From the NCBI GenBank assembly GCA_019264575.1, contig JAHUZV010000023.1, positions 1-52,371 of the forward strand: a stretch of 52,371 nt of DNA. Direction: 5' to 3'. Below, piece after piece: positions 41,539 to 50,637 of the stretch. Made by a program: the position numbers and the translations under genes. The number at the start of each line of letters is the position of its first letter. The first letter of the stretch is position 1. The DNA comes from Vulcanococcus sp. (lineage in GTDB: Bacteria > Cyanobacteriota > Cyanobacteriia > PCC-6307 > Cyanobiaceae). Under the pieces are notes generated by a model. The model searched no databases. It had not been told where the DNA came from and saw only the letters and a program-made list of their open reading frames with translations.

Positions 41539-41542
41539 TCTG

Positions 41543-42208
41543 ATGCCGATCGCGCGCGGCCAGCTGGTGGTGCTGGCGCGCTGGCCCGCACCAGGCCGTT
41601 GCAAACAACGCCTGGCGGCCAGCTGCGGCTCCAGCCGTTTAGCGGCGGCCATGCAGCGGCGACTCAGCTGGCACACCCTGCACACGGCGGCCGCTGCCGC
41701 CCAGCGCTGCGGCGCGGAGCTGCTGCTGTCGGCCTCGGGCCTGGGGCCGCGGGCCCTGCGCCGCTGGGGCGATCAGCTGCAGCGCTCGCTGCCCGTTCCG
41801 CTGCACTGGGCTCTGCAACCGGGCGGCAACCTGGGCTGCCGCATGCATCGCCAGCTGCAGCAGGGCTTTGTCCAGGGGTTCGAGCAGGTGGTGCTGATCG
41901 GCAGCGATCTGCCCGATCTGCACAGCGCCGATCTGGAGCAGGCCTTTGCCCTGCTGGAGCAGCACGATCTGGTGTTGGGTCCCGCTGCGGATGGCGGCTA
42001 CTGGCTGATCGGCCTCACCCGCCAGGGCTTTCAGCGCAGCAGTGCCGCCTTGTTCAGCGGCATTCCCTGGAGCAGCGATCAGGTGCTGAGCCTCAGCCTG
42101 GAGCGGGCAGCCCAGCGAGAGCTCACCGTGGGGCAGCTGCGGCAGCAGAGCGACCTCGATGGCCGCTCGGCGCTGGAGCCCTGGTTGCTGCTGAGGCGCG
42201 ATCGATGA
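41543..42208 (+). CDS. DUF2064 / TIGR04282-type glycosyltransferase-like protein
   Basis: A 221-residue nucleotide-sugar-transferase-fold protein. The N-terminal LVVLARWPAPGRCKQRLAAS, VVLIGSDLPDLHSADLEQAF near residue 119, and LVLGPAADGGYWLIGL near residue 148 are the family signature. This family is often paired with a TIGR04283 glycosyltransferase, as it is here at 43145-43870, and has been linked to arsenosugar biosynthesis. No arsenic methyltransferase or radical-SAM partner is in the window, so the pathway is not shown. It starts four bases after the protease gene. Confidence 0.85.
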   Translation: MPIARGQLVVLARWPAPGRCKQRLAASCGSSRLAAAMQRRLSWHTLHTAAAAAQRCGAELLLSASGLGPRALRRWGDQLQRSLPVPLHWALQPGGNLGCRMHRQLQQGFVQGFEQVVLIGSDLPDLHSADLEQAFALLEQHDLVLGPAADGGYWLIGLTRQGFQRSSAALFSGIPWSSDQVLSLSLERAAQRELTVGQLRQQSDLDGRSALEPWLLLRRDR

Positions 42209-42230
42209 TGCGTTCACGCGCCACCCGCCG

Positions 42231-43148
42231 ATGAGCTCTCCGCCCCCGAAGCTGGCCCACCGCAATGCCCTGCGGGTGGCAGGCCAACTGGCGCTGCGCA
42301 TGCGCTGGGATCTGCTGTTGCTGGCAGGCCTCTGCGGCGTGGCCCTGCTGGTGGAGCAGCTGGCTGGTGCCAACCGGGTGCGCCTGATCGACGACTCCGG
42401 CCTGTCGATGCTCGGCATCGCGGTGTCGATCTTCGTGGCCTTCCGCAACACCCAGGCGATCAACCGTTGGTGGGAGGCCCGCATCCTCTGGGGCTCGATC
42501 ACCAACAGCAGCCGCCACTGGCGTGACACCGTGCAAACCCTGCTCGGCGGCGAGAGCCGGCTACGACCCCAGCAACAGCAGCTGGTGGGATTGCAGGTGC
42601 TGCAGTGCTGGCTGCTCAACTTCGAGCTCCGGGGCTTCTGGCGCAGCGATGCCCGCCTGCGGGTGCAGGAGCTCTGCCGCAGCCTGGGCCTGCCGGATGG
42701 CGTGAGCGTTCGAGACACGATGACCCTGCGGGCTGATCTGATCGGCCGGCTGTATCAGCAGGGGGCCGTGAACGACTGGGGGCGCGATGCCCTGCTGCGG
42801 GGCATGGAGCAGTTCACCAATGCCATGGGGGCGTTGCAGCGCATCCGCAACACGCCGCTGCCACCCACCTACGACGTGTTCATCCGCCTGATCTGCTGGC
42901 TCTACGGCTACACGCTGTTCGGCACCTTCTCCAGCCGCGGCTCCGCCTTCACCGGCCTGCTGCTGTTTTTGGGCTTTGTCAGTGCTGAGCGGATCGGCGC
43001 CTATGTGGAAGGGCCCTTCGATCAAGACGGCAGCAGTTTCTGCGTGCCCATGGATGTGGTGTGCCGCACGATCAGCGCGGATCTCCTCGATCCCCACCAC
43101 CCCCTGGCCGAGCTGCCGATCAGCAACGACCCCAGCCTCTGGTCATGA
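42231..43148 (+). CDS. Bestrophin-family anion channel
   Basis: A 305-residue bestrophin-like membrane protein (UPF0187/YneE group), a family of pentameric anion or cation channels. The hallmark IVSIFVAFRNTQAINRWWEA-like region is present as FVAFRNTQAINRWWEARILW near residues 64-83, followed by an NSSRHW segment. Later membrane segments include LICWLYGYTLFGTFSSRGSA and LLLFLGFVSAERIGAYVEGP. Some algal bestrophins carry bicarbonate into thylakoids, and plant VCCN1 conducts chloride; which applies here is unknown. It lies between the two paired glycosyltransferase-like genes and overlaps the second by four bases. Confidence 0.87.
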   Translation: MSSPPPKLAHRNALRVAGQLALRMRWDLLLLAGLCGVALLVEQLAGANRVRLIDDSGLSMLGIAVSIFVAFRNTQAINRWWEARILWGSITNSSRHWRDTVQTLLGGESRLRPQQQQLVGLQVLQCWLLNFELRGFWRSDARLRVQELCRSLGLPDGVSVRDTMTLRADLIGRLYQQGAVNDWGRDALLRGMEQFTNAMGALQRIRNTPLPPTYDVFIRLICWLYGYTLFGTFSSRGSAFTGLLLFLGFVSAERIGAYVEGPFDQDGSSFCVPMDVVCRTISADLLDPHHPLAELPISNDPSLWS

Positions 43149-43870
43149 GCGCAGCGCCCCTGGCGGTGGTGATGCCCTGCTTCAACGAAGCCGCGCGCCT
43201 GCCCCTGCTGCTGGCCGATCTTGCTGCCGCTCCAGCCGGTTTGCTGGCGGAGCTGGTGGTGGTGGATGGGGGCAGCCGCGATGGCACACCCCAGCTGGCA
43301 CGCCTGGGCGGGGCTCAGGTGATCCACAGCCAGGCCAGCCGTGGATGGCAACTGCAGCGTGGCGTGGCGGCCACAACGGCTCCCTGGCTGTTGCTGTTGC
43401 ACGTGGACGCCCGCCTGCAACCGGGATGGCCCGAGGCGCTGCAGCGAGCGATGGCGGCACCCGCGGCGGCCTGGGCCTTCGACTTAGCAGTGCAAGGGCC
43501 AGGGCTACCGCTGCGGCTGCTCGAGTTCGCGGTGCGGCTGCGCAGCCAGCTGCGGCAGCTGCCCTATGGCGATCAGGGATTGCTGCTGCCCCGCGCCCTG
43601 CTGGAGCGTGCCGGCGGCATCCCACCGCTGCCGTTGATGGAAGATTTGCTGTTGATCCAGCGGCTGCAGCGCCTGGCTCCGATCCGCCGGCTGGGATGCT
43701 CCTTACAGGTGAATGGCCGCCGCTGGCAACGCCAGGGTGTGCTGGCTACGACCTGGCGCAATGCCCGCTTGCGGCAAGCCTGGCGGCGGGGCATGAGCCC
43801 TCAGCAACTGGCTGATCGCTATTACGGCAGCGCTGGTGCAAAACCGCTGATCTCGCCAGAATGCGGCTGA
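43145..43870 (+). CDS. TIGR04283-type family-2 glycosyltransferase
   Basis: A 241-residue GT-A fold glycosyltransferase: AVVMPCFNEAARLP at the N-terminus, VVVDGGSRDGT near residue 40, LLLHVDARLQPGW (D-x-D-like metal site) near residue 84, and LPYGDQGLLLPRALLERAGG near residue 138. The GDQG/GG pattern is typical of the family often annotated as arsenosugar biosynthesis. Its start overlaps the bestrophin stop by four bases (ATGA), so the three genes 41543-43870 form one unit. Confidence 0.86.
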   Translation: MSAAPLAVVMPCFNEAARLPLLLADLAAAPAGLLAELVVVDGGSRDGTPQLARLGGAQVIHSQASRGWQLQRGVAATTAPWLLLLHVDARLQPGWPEALQRAMAAPAAAWAFDLAVQGPGLPLRLLEFAVRLRSQLRQLPYGDQGLLLPRALLERAGGIPPLPLMEDLLLIQRLQRLAPIRRLGCSLQVNGRRWQRQGVLATTWRNARLRQAWRRGMSPQQLADRYYGSAGAKPLISPECG

Positions 43871-43889
43871 GCCTGAGCTGGGCAAAACA

Positions 43890-46079
43890 ATGGGGGCGTC
43901 CCCGCTGAGGCCCAACCGCTGGCTGCGCAGCATTCGCCGCGAGTGGCAGTGCCAACGCCGCGATCACCCCCGGCGTCTCAAGAGCGCGCTGCTGATCTGG
44001 GTGGTGTTCAGCGCCTCGCTGGCCGGGGTGTTGGCCCAGCAGCGGTGGCAGCTGCTGCAACAGCGCCAAGCCCGCCAGGGGCAAACCGATCAGGGCCTGC
44101 TCGAGCTGCGGGTGAATAGCCACAAGATCACCGTGCTCGATTGGGGGCACTGGGATCCGCTCTATGGCTACGCCGGAGGCGAAGATCCCAGCTTCGCGAG
44201 CCGCGAGCTCGAGCAGTCGTCGATCATCCAAGACGGCCAGGGCCTGCTGCTGGTGGATGCGCAGCAACGCACCTTGCTGGCCAAGGGCACGGCGATCGGA
44301 TCGAGCCTCTCGGCGGACCTGAGCCGCTGCTTGAAGGGCCATCTCCAACAACTGGCGGCCCGCAGCAAAGCCGGCCAGGGCGATCAAGCCTTCGGCTTTT
44401 ATTGCCCAGCTGCCGAGCACTCCGTGCTGGGGGCCGGCACGGCGATCCGCCGCAGCGGCAGCGCCGGGCCGGAACGGGGCTGGCTGCTGCACTTCAGCCG
44501 CATCGAGCGCCCCAGCTACAACGCGGCGGTGAATCAGGCATTCAGCCGCATCAACGCCAGCTTGAGCAGCGGCCGCGGGCAAGCGGGCACCGCGGCACCG
44601 GCGGTGAGCGAATTGCTGCCCGCCAATCAAGTGCTCACCCTGAAACCCGCTGTGCCGGACTGGCAGCAAAGCTGGTTTGCCGTGCAAGGCATGCTCCCGG
44701 GCTGGATCGGCGTGAATGGCCTGGTGGCCTTGGCCGCTGGCGGAAGCCTGCTGAGCCTGCGGCAATTGCGCCAGCGCGATCTTCAGCTGGAGCGGGCCCG
44801 GAGAAACCAGCTGCGCCTGCTGCGCCAGGAGCTGCCGGGGCCCCTGCTCAGCCGCAGCGAACTGCTACTAACCATCAGCCAGGCGCAGGCTGCGCAAGCG
44901 CAAGGTGAGCAGCCCCAGAGCCTGAGCAAAGAGCTCTGGATCGCGGCGCTGCAGGTGAAGGTGATGCTGTATCGCGATGCGATCCGCCAGCGCAGCGAAG
45001 CGCAGAACCAGGCCCTGGCCTGGCTCGGGGAGCGGCTGCAGCAACTGGAGCCCACCCGCCACCTGGCCCTCGGCGAGAACAACACCCTGCTGCAGGTGAT
45101 CGAGCCACTGAGCAACGAAGCCCGCGAGGAACACCACCAGATCGAGCAGCAGCTGCAGGAGCTCCAGCAAGCGATGGCGGATGTGATGCAGCTGGCGGTG
45201 GGCGGGATCCTCACCCGCCTCGACAGCAACGACGTGACGCAGCAACTGGCCGATCTAGCCCTGGTGCTCTCCCTCAGCGAGAGCAGCGGCGGGATCCGGC
45301 ACATGCCGGAGGGCGTGGCCGATTCCGCCCGCGACCTGCGGCGCCAGCAAAGCCGCGACTTTCACCTCAACCGCTCCTTTGAAACCCTGCAAGACCACCG
45401 CTATGCGCTGGAGCCTGTGCTCGAGCGCGTGGGCGACGGCTGGCAACCGGCCTACAACGAAATGCTGTTCCGCCTTCCCCAGGAGCTCGAGGGGTCGATC
45501 AGCGTGCAGGAGCTGGTGCTGGCCCTGGAGCGCAACCAGAACATCCACCTGCTCGATCAACTGATGGTGCGGCGCGCCATCGGCCTGCTGCGCGAGCCCG
45601 AGCACAGCGATCAGGGGCTGGGGGTGAACATCTCCGCGGTGAGCTTCGGATCGGATCAGCACATCAAGGCTCTGTTCGCCCAGTTGCGTTCACTGCCGGA
45701 GGCGCTGCGCCGCAGGCTCGTGCTGGAAGTGACCGAAACCGCTCTGGTGAACCGGCCAGAACTGTGGGAGCAGCGCCTGCAACAGCTCCGGGATTTCGGC
45801 GTTCGCATCGCCATCGACGACTTCGGCGTGGGCTACGCCTCCATCGCCTATCTGTTTCAGTTCAAGCCCGACTTTCTCAAACTCGACCTCAGCTACAGCC
45901 AACGGCTGGATGACGCCAACGTGGATGCCCTGGTGAGCTTTCTGGTGCGCTACGGCGAGCTCAACGACTGCGGATTGATCCTCGAGGGCATCGAAACCAA
46001 CGCACAACTCAGCTACTGGCAGCAACGCGGCGTGCGGCTGTTCCAGGGCTACCTGTTCCGCAACCAAACAACCGGCTGA
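43890..46079 (+). CDS. CHASE4 sensor with degenerate GGDEF and EAL domain
   Basis: A 729-residue membrane-bound c-di-GMP signalling protein. One membrane segment near residues 30-50 is followed by an extracytoplasmic CHASE4 domain with the hallmark LDWGHWDPLYGYAGG near residue 83, then a second segment near 270-290. Residues about 320-440 look like a decayed GGDEF domain with ALGENNTLLQVI where RxGGDEF would be, so cyclase activity is not expected. The EAL domain (about 500-729) retains Glu in NEMLFRL, Asn in VNISAVSF, Glu in LEVTETAL, Asp-Asp in IDDFGVGYAS, Lys in FLKLDLS, Glu in LEGIET and Gln in FQGYLF. Phosphodiesterase activity is therefore likely. The ligand is unknown. Confidence 0.88.
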   Translation: MGASPLRPNRWLRSIRREWQCQRRDHPRRLKSALLIWVVFSASLAGVLAQQRWQLLQQRQARQGQTDQGLLELRVNSHKITVLDWGHWDPLYGYAGGEDPSFASRELEQSSIIQDGQGLLLVDAQQRTLLAKGTAIGSSLSADLSRCLKGHLQQLAARSKAGQGDQAFGFYCPAAEHSVLGAGTAIRRSGSAGPERGWLLHFSRIERPSYNAAVNQAFSRINASLSSGRGQAGTAAPAVSELLPANQVLTLKPAVPDWQQSWFAVQGMLPGWIGVNGLVALAAGGSLLSLRQLRQRDLQLERARRNQLRLLRQELPGPLLSRSELLLTISQAQAAQAQGEQPQSLSKELWIAALQVKVMLYRDAIRQRSEAQNQALAWLGERLQQLEPTRHLALGENNTLLQVIEPLSNEAREEHHQIEQQLQELQQAMADVMQLAVGGILTRLDSNDVTQQLADLALVLSLSESSGGIRHMPEGVADSARDLRRQQSRDFHLNRSFETLQDHRYALEPVLERVGDGWQPAYNEMLFRLPQELEGSISVQELVLALERNQNIHLLDQLMVRRAIGLLREPEHSDQGLGVNISAVSFGSDQHIKALFAQLRSLPEALRRRLVLEVTETALVNRPELWEQRLQQLRDFGVRIAIDDFGVGYASIAYLFQFKPDFLKLDLSYSQRLDDANVDALVSFLVRYGELNDCGLILEGIETNAQLSYWQQRGVRLFQGYLFRNQTTG

Positions 46080-46082
46080 AGC

Positions 46083-46583
46083 TCAGGGGGCGTACCAAAA
46101 GGCGCAGCGGCGCTGCTGTGGCTCGAGCTCCCAGCCCTGGGCCCCGTAGAACTGCACCACGCCGGGGTCGGCGAACAACGTCACCCGCTCCACCTGCTGT
46201 GCTCGCAGCAGATCGATCACGTAAGTCATCAGCTGCTTGCCCAGCCCCACCCCCTGATACAGGGGATGCACCGCCACATCCCACACGGTGGCTTCGATCA
46301 CCCCATCACCGGTGCAGCGGGCAAAGCCCACCAGGCGGGGAAGCCGTGGATCGTGCCGCCATAGGCCCACCACCAGCAGGCTGTTCTCCAGGGCCTTGCG
46401 CACACGCCGCAGGGGGCGGCGGCTCCAGCCCACCGCATCGCAGAGCTGCTCGAGTTCGTAGAGATCGATCTCCCGCTGAGTGCTCAGCACCAGGCTCAGC
46501 TGGGGGTTCGGGGTGGGGCACAGCCGGTAGCCCTGCCCGTAGAGGACATCAAGCTCGGTGGGGGGAGAGCTAAGCATTGGCAT
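46083..46583 (-). CDS. GNAT-family N-acetyltransferase (Ycf52-like)
   Basis: A 166-residue acetyltransferase. The acetyl-CoA loop is in WDVAVHPLYQGVGLGKQLMT near residue 100 (QGxGLG), followed by VIDLLRAQQVERVTLFADPG and VQFYGAQGWEL near residue 147. The N-terminal DLYELEQLCDAVGWSRRPL resembles the Ycf52/plastid GNAT group conserved in cyanobacteria. The substrate could be a protein N-terminus, a lysine or a small amine. It is convergent with the EAL gene (3 bases apart) and divergent from the hydrolase (27 bases). Confidence 0.88.
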   Translation of the reverse strand: MPMLSSPPTELDVLYGQGYRLCPTPNPQLSLVLSTQREIDLYELEQLCDAVGWSRRPLRRVRKALENSLLVVGLWRHDPRLPRLVGFARCTGDGVIEATVWDVAVHPLYQGVGLGKQLMTYVIDLLRAQQVERVTLFADPGVVQFYGAQGWELEPQQRRCAFWYAP

Positions 46584-46610
46584 GATCTTCTCCCACTCTG
46601 GCCAAAGCTG

Positions 46611-47432
46611 ATGCAGGCTGGAGACCCTTCAACCACCGGAAGCCCTCTGGAGCGCTCTCCCCTGCTGGTGTGTGTGCACGGTTGGCTGCTCTCAGGCCGT
46701 CTGTGGCAGCCCCTCACCGAAGCGCTCAGCCCTGATTGGGAGTGCTGGACGCCAGACCTGCCGGGCTTCGGTGGTGCGCCGCGGCCGCGGGGCCTGCAGC
46801 CCAGCCTGGCCAGCTATGGCCGTTGGTTGGCCGAAGCCGCTCGCGAGCAGGCCGGTGATCGCCCCGTGGTGTTGGTGGGTCATTCCCTGGGCGGGAGCCT
46901 GGTGGTGCACGCGGCGCCCCATCTCGGCTCCCAATTGGCGGGCGTGGTGCAGGTGGCCTCGGGTGGCGGCGTGTTTCAGCCGCGGCCCTTCCGGATGGTG
47001 CGCCGCGGAGGCGCCGCCTTCCTGCGCTGGCGGCCGGGCTGGCTGGCGCAGCTACCCGGCACCGAAGCCATCCGTAGCCCACTGGTGGCGGAACTGCGGG
47101 CAGCCCGAGGGTTGCTGGCGTCGAGCATGCAGCGCGGGGCAGTGCGTCAGCTGCCAAGCCTGGTGGCCCAGCTGCAGGTGCCCAGCCTTTGGCTGGTGGG
47201 AAGCCGCGACACCGTGATGGAGCCCCGCTACGTGCGCCATCTGGCGGGCTACAGCCCCGAGCATCAGGTGGAAGTGCTGGAGGGAGAAGGGCACCTACCA
47301 ATGCGAACAGCGCCTGTAGCGACGGCCGCCCTGCTCAGCACGTGGCTGGAGGAGCAGGGCTGGCCGCGCCGCTCAGCTGAGGTTCAGAGCCTGGCGAGCC
47401 CGCGCTCCTGGAGTTCGGCGAGCTGCGCGTAA
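46611..47432 (+). CDS. Alpha/beta-fold hydrolase
   Basis: A 273-residue hydrolase. The oxyanion region is LLVCVHGWLLSGRLWQPL near residue 18. The nucleophile elbow is VVLVGHSLGGSLVV near residue 85 (Ser in GHSLGG). The acid is probably in LWLVGSRDTVMEPRYVR near residue 199 and the catalytic His in EGEGHLPMRTAPV near residue 227. The substrate cannot be told; esterase, lipase or thioesterase are all possible. The last 49 bases overlap the convergent ABC exporter gene, so the C-terminal tail after about residue 250 is read opposite that gene's end. Confidence 0.88.
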   Translation: MQAGDPSTTGSPLERSPLLVCVHGWLLSGRLWQPLTEALSPDWECWTPDLPGFGGAPRPRGLQPSLASYGRWLAEAAREQAGDRPVVLVGHSLGGSLVVHAAPHLGSQLAGVVQVASGGGVFQPRPFRMVRRGGAAFLRWRPGWLAQLPGTEAIRSPLVAELRAARGLLASSMQRGAVRQLPSLVAQLQVPSLWLVGSRDTVMEPRYVRHLAGYSPEHQVEVLEGEGHLPMRTAPVATAALLSTWLEEQGWPRRSAEVQSLASPRSWSSASCA

Positions 47433-49183
47433 AGACCACCGGCAGCCCGCAAGGCGATGTGGCTGCCCTGCTCAATCAGCCGGCCCCGCTGGAGCACCAG
47501 GATGCGATCAGCCGCTTCCACGGTGGCCAAGCGGTGGGCAATCACGATGGCGGTGCGATCCCGCAGCAACCGATCGAGATCGCGCTGCAGGGTGGCTTCG
47601 GTGGAGGGGTCCATAAAGGCCGTGGCCTCATCCATCACCAGCACCGACGGGTCGCGGATGGCTACACGCGCCACCGCCAGCAGTTGGCGTTCGCCGGAGG
47701 AGAGGTTGCCGCCGCGTTCGCGCAGTTCTGTGTCGAGCCCCTGGGGCAGGCGCTGCAGCAGCGGCTCGAGGCCCAGCTCCTGGCAGAGGCGCTGCAAGTC
47801 GCTGTCGCTGATGGCTGCATCGAGGCGCAGGTTGTCGGCCACGTTGCCGCTGAACAGGAAGGTGTCTTGCAACACCACGCCTAGCCGCTGGCGCAGGGTG
47901 GGGATGGGCAGCTCGCGAATGTCGATGCCATCGAGCAGGATCCGGCCCTGCTGCGGTTCGTAGAGGCGGCAGAGCAGGCGGATCACCGTGCTCTTGCCGG
48001 ACCCGGTGGGCCCCACCAGGGCCACATGCTCCCCCGGTGCGATGCGGAAGGAGAGGTTGGTGAGGATCGGATCGTCGGCGCGGTAGGCGAACGACACGTT
48101 GTCGAACACCACCTCACCGGCACTGCTGCGCTCACGGCCGCTCACCACAGCCGCCGCGGAGCGCTGCTCCTGGGGCAGTTCCTGGATTTCGATCGGCTCT
48201 TCCATCAGCTCGCCGATGCGCTCCACTGCGGTGAGACCGCCCTGGATCTGGGTGAAGCGCTCCGCCAGCTGGCGCAGCGGATCAAACAACCTTTGCGAAT
48301 AGAGGATGAAAGTGGTGAGGGTGCCCAAGCCCATGGCGCCAGCGGTCACCATCCAGCCCCCCAGGGCGAGCACCAGGGCAATCGCCCCGAGCGACACCCA
48401 TTCGATCAGGGCGGAGATGGCCGAGTCGTAGAAGATCGTGCCGTTGACCGCCTGGCGGTAGGCGTCGGTGGTTTTGCCGAAGCGGGCGGAGTTGTAGGCC
48501 TCGCGGCGGAACATCTGCACCACCTCGAGCCCCTGCAGGTTTTCCTGCAGATCGGCGTTGAGCTGGCTCAGCTCTTCGCGCACCCGGTAGTTGGCCTTGC
48601 GGTAGCGGCGCTGCAGCCAAAGCATCGTGAGCGTGACTGGCACCTGCGAGGCCAGTAGCAACACGCCCAGCCGCGGCTCGATCGCGATCATCGTGGCGGC
48701 GATCACGAGCAGGGTGACCAGATCCGCCAGCAGGCCCACCGCGCCGCTTCCGAACACCTCCGCCAGGGCATCCACATCGCTGGTGAGGCGGGTGAGCAAC
48801 TTGCCCACCGGCGTGCGGTCGTGGAAGCGCAGCGAGAGATCGAGCGCGTGGGCGAAGAGGTCGTTGCGAATGCGGGCGGTGAGGCGCTGGCCCACCGCCT
48901 GCACGTTGAAGCTCTGCAGGCCCTGCAAGCCAAGCCGCACGAGCACGGCCACGAGCAGCAGCAACACCAAGGTGCGCAGCTGCTGCGCCAGAGACATCGG
49001 CTCCAGCCAGGCGAGCACCGGCTCCTGGCGCAGGGCTGAAATCGCCTGCCCCACCAGCAGCGGCTGCACCGCCGCTGCTCCCGCCACGGGGATCAACAGC
49101 ACCAGGGTGAGCAGGAGGCGCTTGCGGTCGCGGCCCAGGTAGGGCAGCAGGCGCAGGAGGCGTTGCCGGTCGCGATCAGCCAT
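47384..49183 (-). CDS. ABC exporter, fused permease and ATPase (MsbA/LmrA-like)
   Basis: A 599-residue half-transporter that should work as a homodimer or heterodimer. Residues 1-310 form the six-helix membrane domain. The ATPase follows, with Walker A HVALVGPTGSGKSTVIRLLC near residue 385, the signature LSSGERQLLAVARVA near residue 490, Walker B SVLVMDEATAFMD, and the H-loop VIAHRLATVEAADRI. Substrates of this class include lipids, drugs and peptides; none is indicated. The start shares a base with the hisG stop, so it is translationally coupled to a histidine gene without an obvious functional link. Confidence 0.9.
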   Translation of the reverse strand: MADRDRQRLLRLLPYLGRDRKRLLLTLVLLIPVAGAAAVQPLLVGQAISALRQEPVLAWLEPMSLAQQLRTLVLLLLVAVLVRLGLQGLQSFNVQAVGQRLTARIRNDLFAHALDLSLRFHDRTPVGKLLTRLTSDVDALAEVFGSGAVGLLADLVTLLVIAATMIAIEPRLGVLLLASQVPVTLTMLWLQRRYRKANYRVREELSQLNADLQENLQGLEVVQMFRREAYNSARFGKTTDAYRQAVNGTIFYDSAISALIEWVSLGAIALVLALGGWMVTAGAMGLGTLTTFILYSQRLFDPLRQLAERFTQIQGGLTAVERIGELMEEPIEIQELPQEQRSAAAVVSGRERSSAGEVVFDNVSFAYRADDPILTNLSFRIAPGEHVALVGPTGSGKSTVIRLLCRLYEPQQGRILLDGIDIRELPIPTLRQRLGVVLQDTFLFSGNVADNLRLDAAISDSDLQRLCQELGLEPLLQRLPQGLDTELRERGGNLSSGERQLLAVARVAIRDPSVLVMDEATAFMDPSTEATLQRDLDRLLRDRTAIVIAHRLATVEAADRILVLQRGRLIEQGSHIALRAAGGLYAQLAELQERGLARL

Positions 49184-49830
49184 CAGGCGGCTGGCCGGCT
49201 GGACACCGCCGCGATCTGATCCACGATCCCCTGAAGCTCACCGCCATCGAGGCGCAGCGAGAGGGGGTGGCCCACCAGGCGCGCGGTTGAGTGGAACAGG
49301 TCTTCGATGGCAATCAAACCGTTCTCCACCAGGGTGCGGCCAGTGGCCACCAGATCCACAATCGCTTCACTCATGCCGGTGATCGGCCCGAGCTCTACCG
49401 AACCCGCGAGGTGGATCAGCTCCACCGGCAGATCGAGGGCTTCGAAGTATTCCTCAGCGCAACGGGTGAACTTGCTGGCGATGCGGCAATGGGCCGGCAG
49501 ATCGGCAGCGCGGCGATAGGGGCTGGTGGCCTTCACCGCCACGCTCATGCGGCAGCCGCCGAAGCCGAGATCCACCAAATGAGCCACCGGCAATTGGTGT
49601 TCGCGCAGCACGTCGTAGCCCACCACACCAAGCTGGGCCTGGCCGTAGGCCACATACACCGGCACATCGGCATTGCGCACCAGCAGGGCGCGGGCCCGGC
49701 CGCAGGCACTCGGCACCATCAGCTGGCGATTGCCCGGCTCCAGCACGGCGGCGAAGTCGAGCCCAGCGGCAGCAAAGCGCGCCACGGAATCCTTGAGGAG
49801 GGCTCCCTTGGCCAGCGCGACGGTGATCAT
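49183..49830 (-). CDS. hisG: ATP phosphoribosyltransferase, short form
   Basis: A 215-residue enzyme for the first step of histidine synthesis, joining ATP and PRPP. The N-terminal [38 protein letters not shown] near residue 52, [15 protein letters not shown] near residue 115 and the PRPP loop [18 protein letters not shown] near residue 155 are visible. The short form lacks the C-terminal regulatory domain and normally needs HisZ, which is not in the window. It is divergent from gloB with 29 bases between starts. Confidence 0.93.
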   Translation of the reverse strand: MITVALAKGALLKDSVARFAAAGLDFAAVLEPGNRQLMVPSACGRARALLVRNADVPVYVAYGQAQLGVVGYDVLREHQLPVAHLVDLGFGGCRMSVAVKATSPYRRAADLPAHCRIASKFTRCAEEYFEALDLPVELIHLAGSVELGPITGMSEAIVDLVATGRTLVENGLIAIEDLFHSTARLVGHPLSLRLDGGELQGIVDQIAAVSSRPAA

Positions 49831-49859
49831 GGGAGGCAGCCTGAACCGGGACTTTAACG

Positions 49860-50633
49860 ATGCAACAGGCCCTCACCACGCCTCCGATCGCCCAGCGGGT
49901 GTCGCTGATCCCGGTGCTGAACGACAACTATGTGTTTGTGCTGCATGGCGCCAGCCCCGGGCCAGCGGTGGTGGTGGATCCAGCCGTTGCCGAACCGGTG
50001 ATCGACTGGCTCGAGCAGCAGGGGCTCGAGCTCAGCGCGATCCTGCACACCCATCACCACCACGACCACATCGGCGGCACACCGGGCTTGCTGCAGCGCT
50101 GGTCCGCCGCGGCCGTGATTGCCAGTGGCGCCGATCAAGCCCGCATCCCGCTGCAAACGCTGGCGGTGCAGGGGGGTGATCAACTGGAACTGCTGGGCCG
50201 CTCCATTGAAGTGCTGGCAGTGCCTGGCCACACCGCCCATCACATCGCCTACTACCTGCCGCCAGCCGGGGATGACGGCGGCCATCTGTTCTGCGGCGAC
50301 ACGCTGTTTGCCGGCGGATGCGGCCGCCTGTTTGAAGGCACACCGCAACAGATGCATGCCTCTCTGCAGGCGTTAGCAGCCCTGCCGGAAGCCACGCGGG
50401 TGTGGTGCGCCCACGAATACACCGCAGGCAACCTGCGCTGGGCGGCGGCGCAGTGCCCAGGTGATGGCGCCATTCAGGAGCGGCTGGCGGTTGTGGAGGG
50501 GCTCAGGGCCAGACATGAACCCACCATTCCCAGCAGCATCGGCCTCGAGCGAGCCACCAACCTGTTTGTGCGGGCGGCGGATGCCGACAGCCTGCGCCAG
50601 CTGCGCGGCAGCAAAGACCTCTGGAAGGGCTGA
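49860..50633 (+). CDS. gloB: Hydroxyacylglutathione hydrolase (glyoxalase II)
   Basis: A 257-residue metallo-beta-lactamase-fold enzyme that hydrolyses S-lactoylglutathione to lactate and glutathione in methylglyoxal detoxification. The binuclear metal site is [18 protein letters not shown] near residue 60, with further ligands in [12 protein letters not shown] near residue 122 and [20 protein letters not shown] near residue 144, and His in [14 protein letters not shown] near residue 183. The C-terminal [12 protein letters not shown] segment is the HAGH domain. Length is standard. Confidence 0.93.
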   Translation: MQQALTTPPIAQRVSLIPVLNDNYVFVLHGASPGPAVVVDPAVAEPVIDWLEQQGLELSAILHTHHHHDHIGGTPGLLQRWSAAAVIASGADQARIPLQTLAVQGGDQLELLGRSIEVLAVPGHTAHHIAYYLPPAGDDGGHLFCGDTLFAGGCGRLFEGTPQQMHASLQALAALPEATRVWCAHEYTAGNLRWAAAQCPGDGAIQERLAVVEGLRARHEPTIPSSIGLERATNLFVRAADADSLRQLRGSKDLWKG

Positions 50634-50637
50634 TCGA

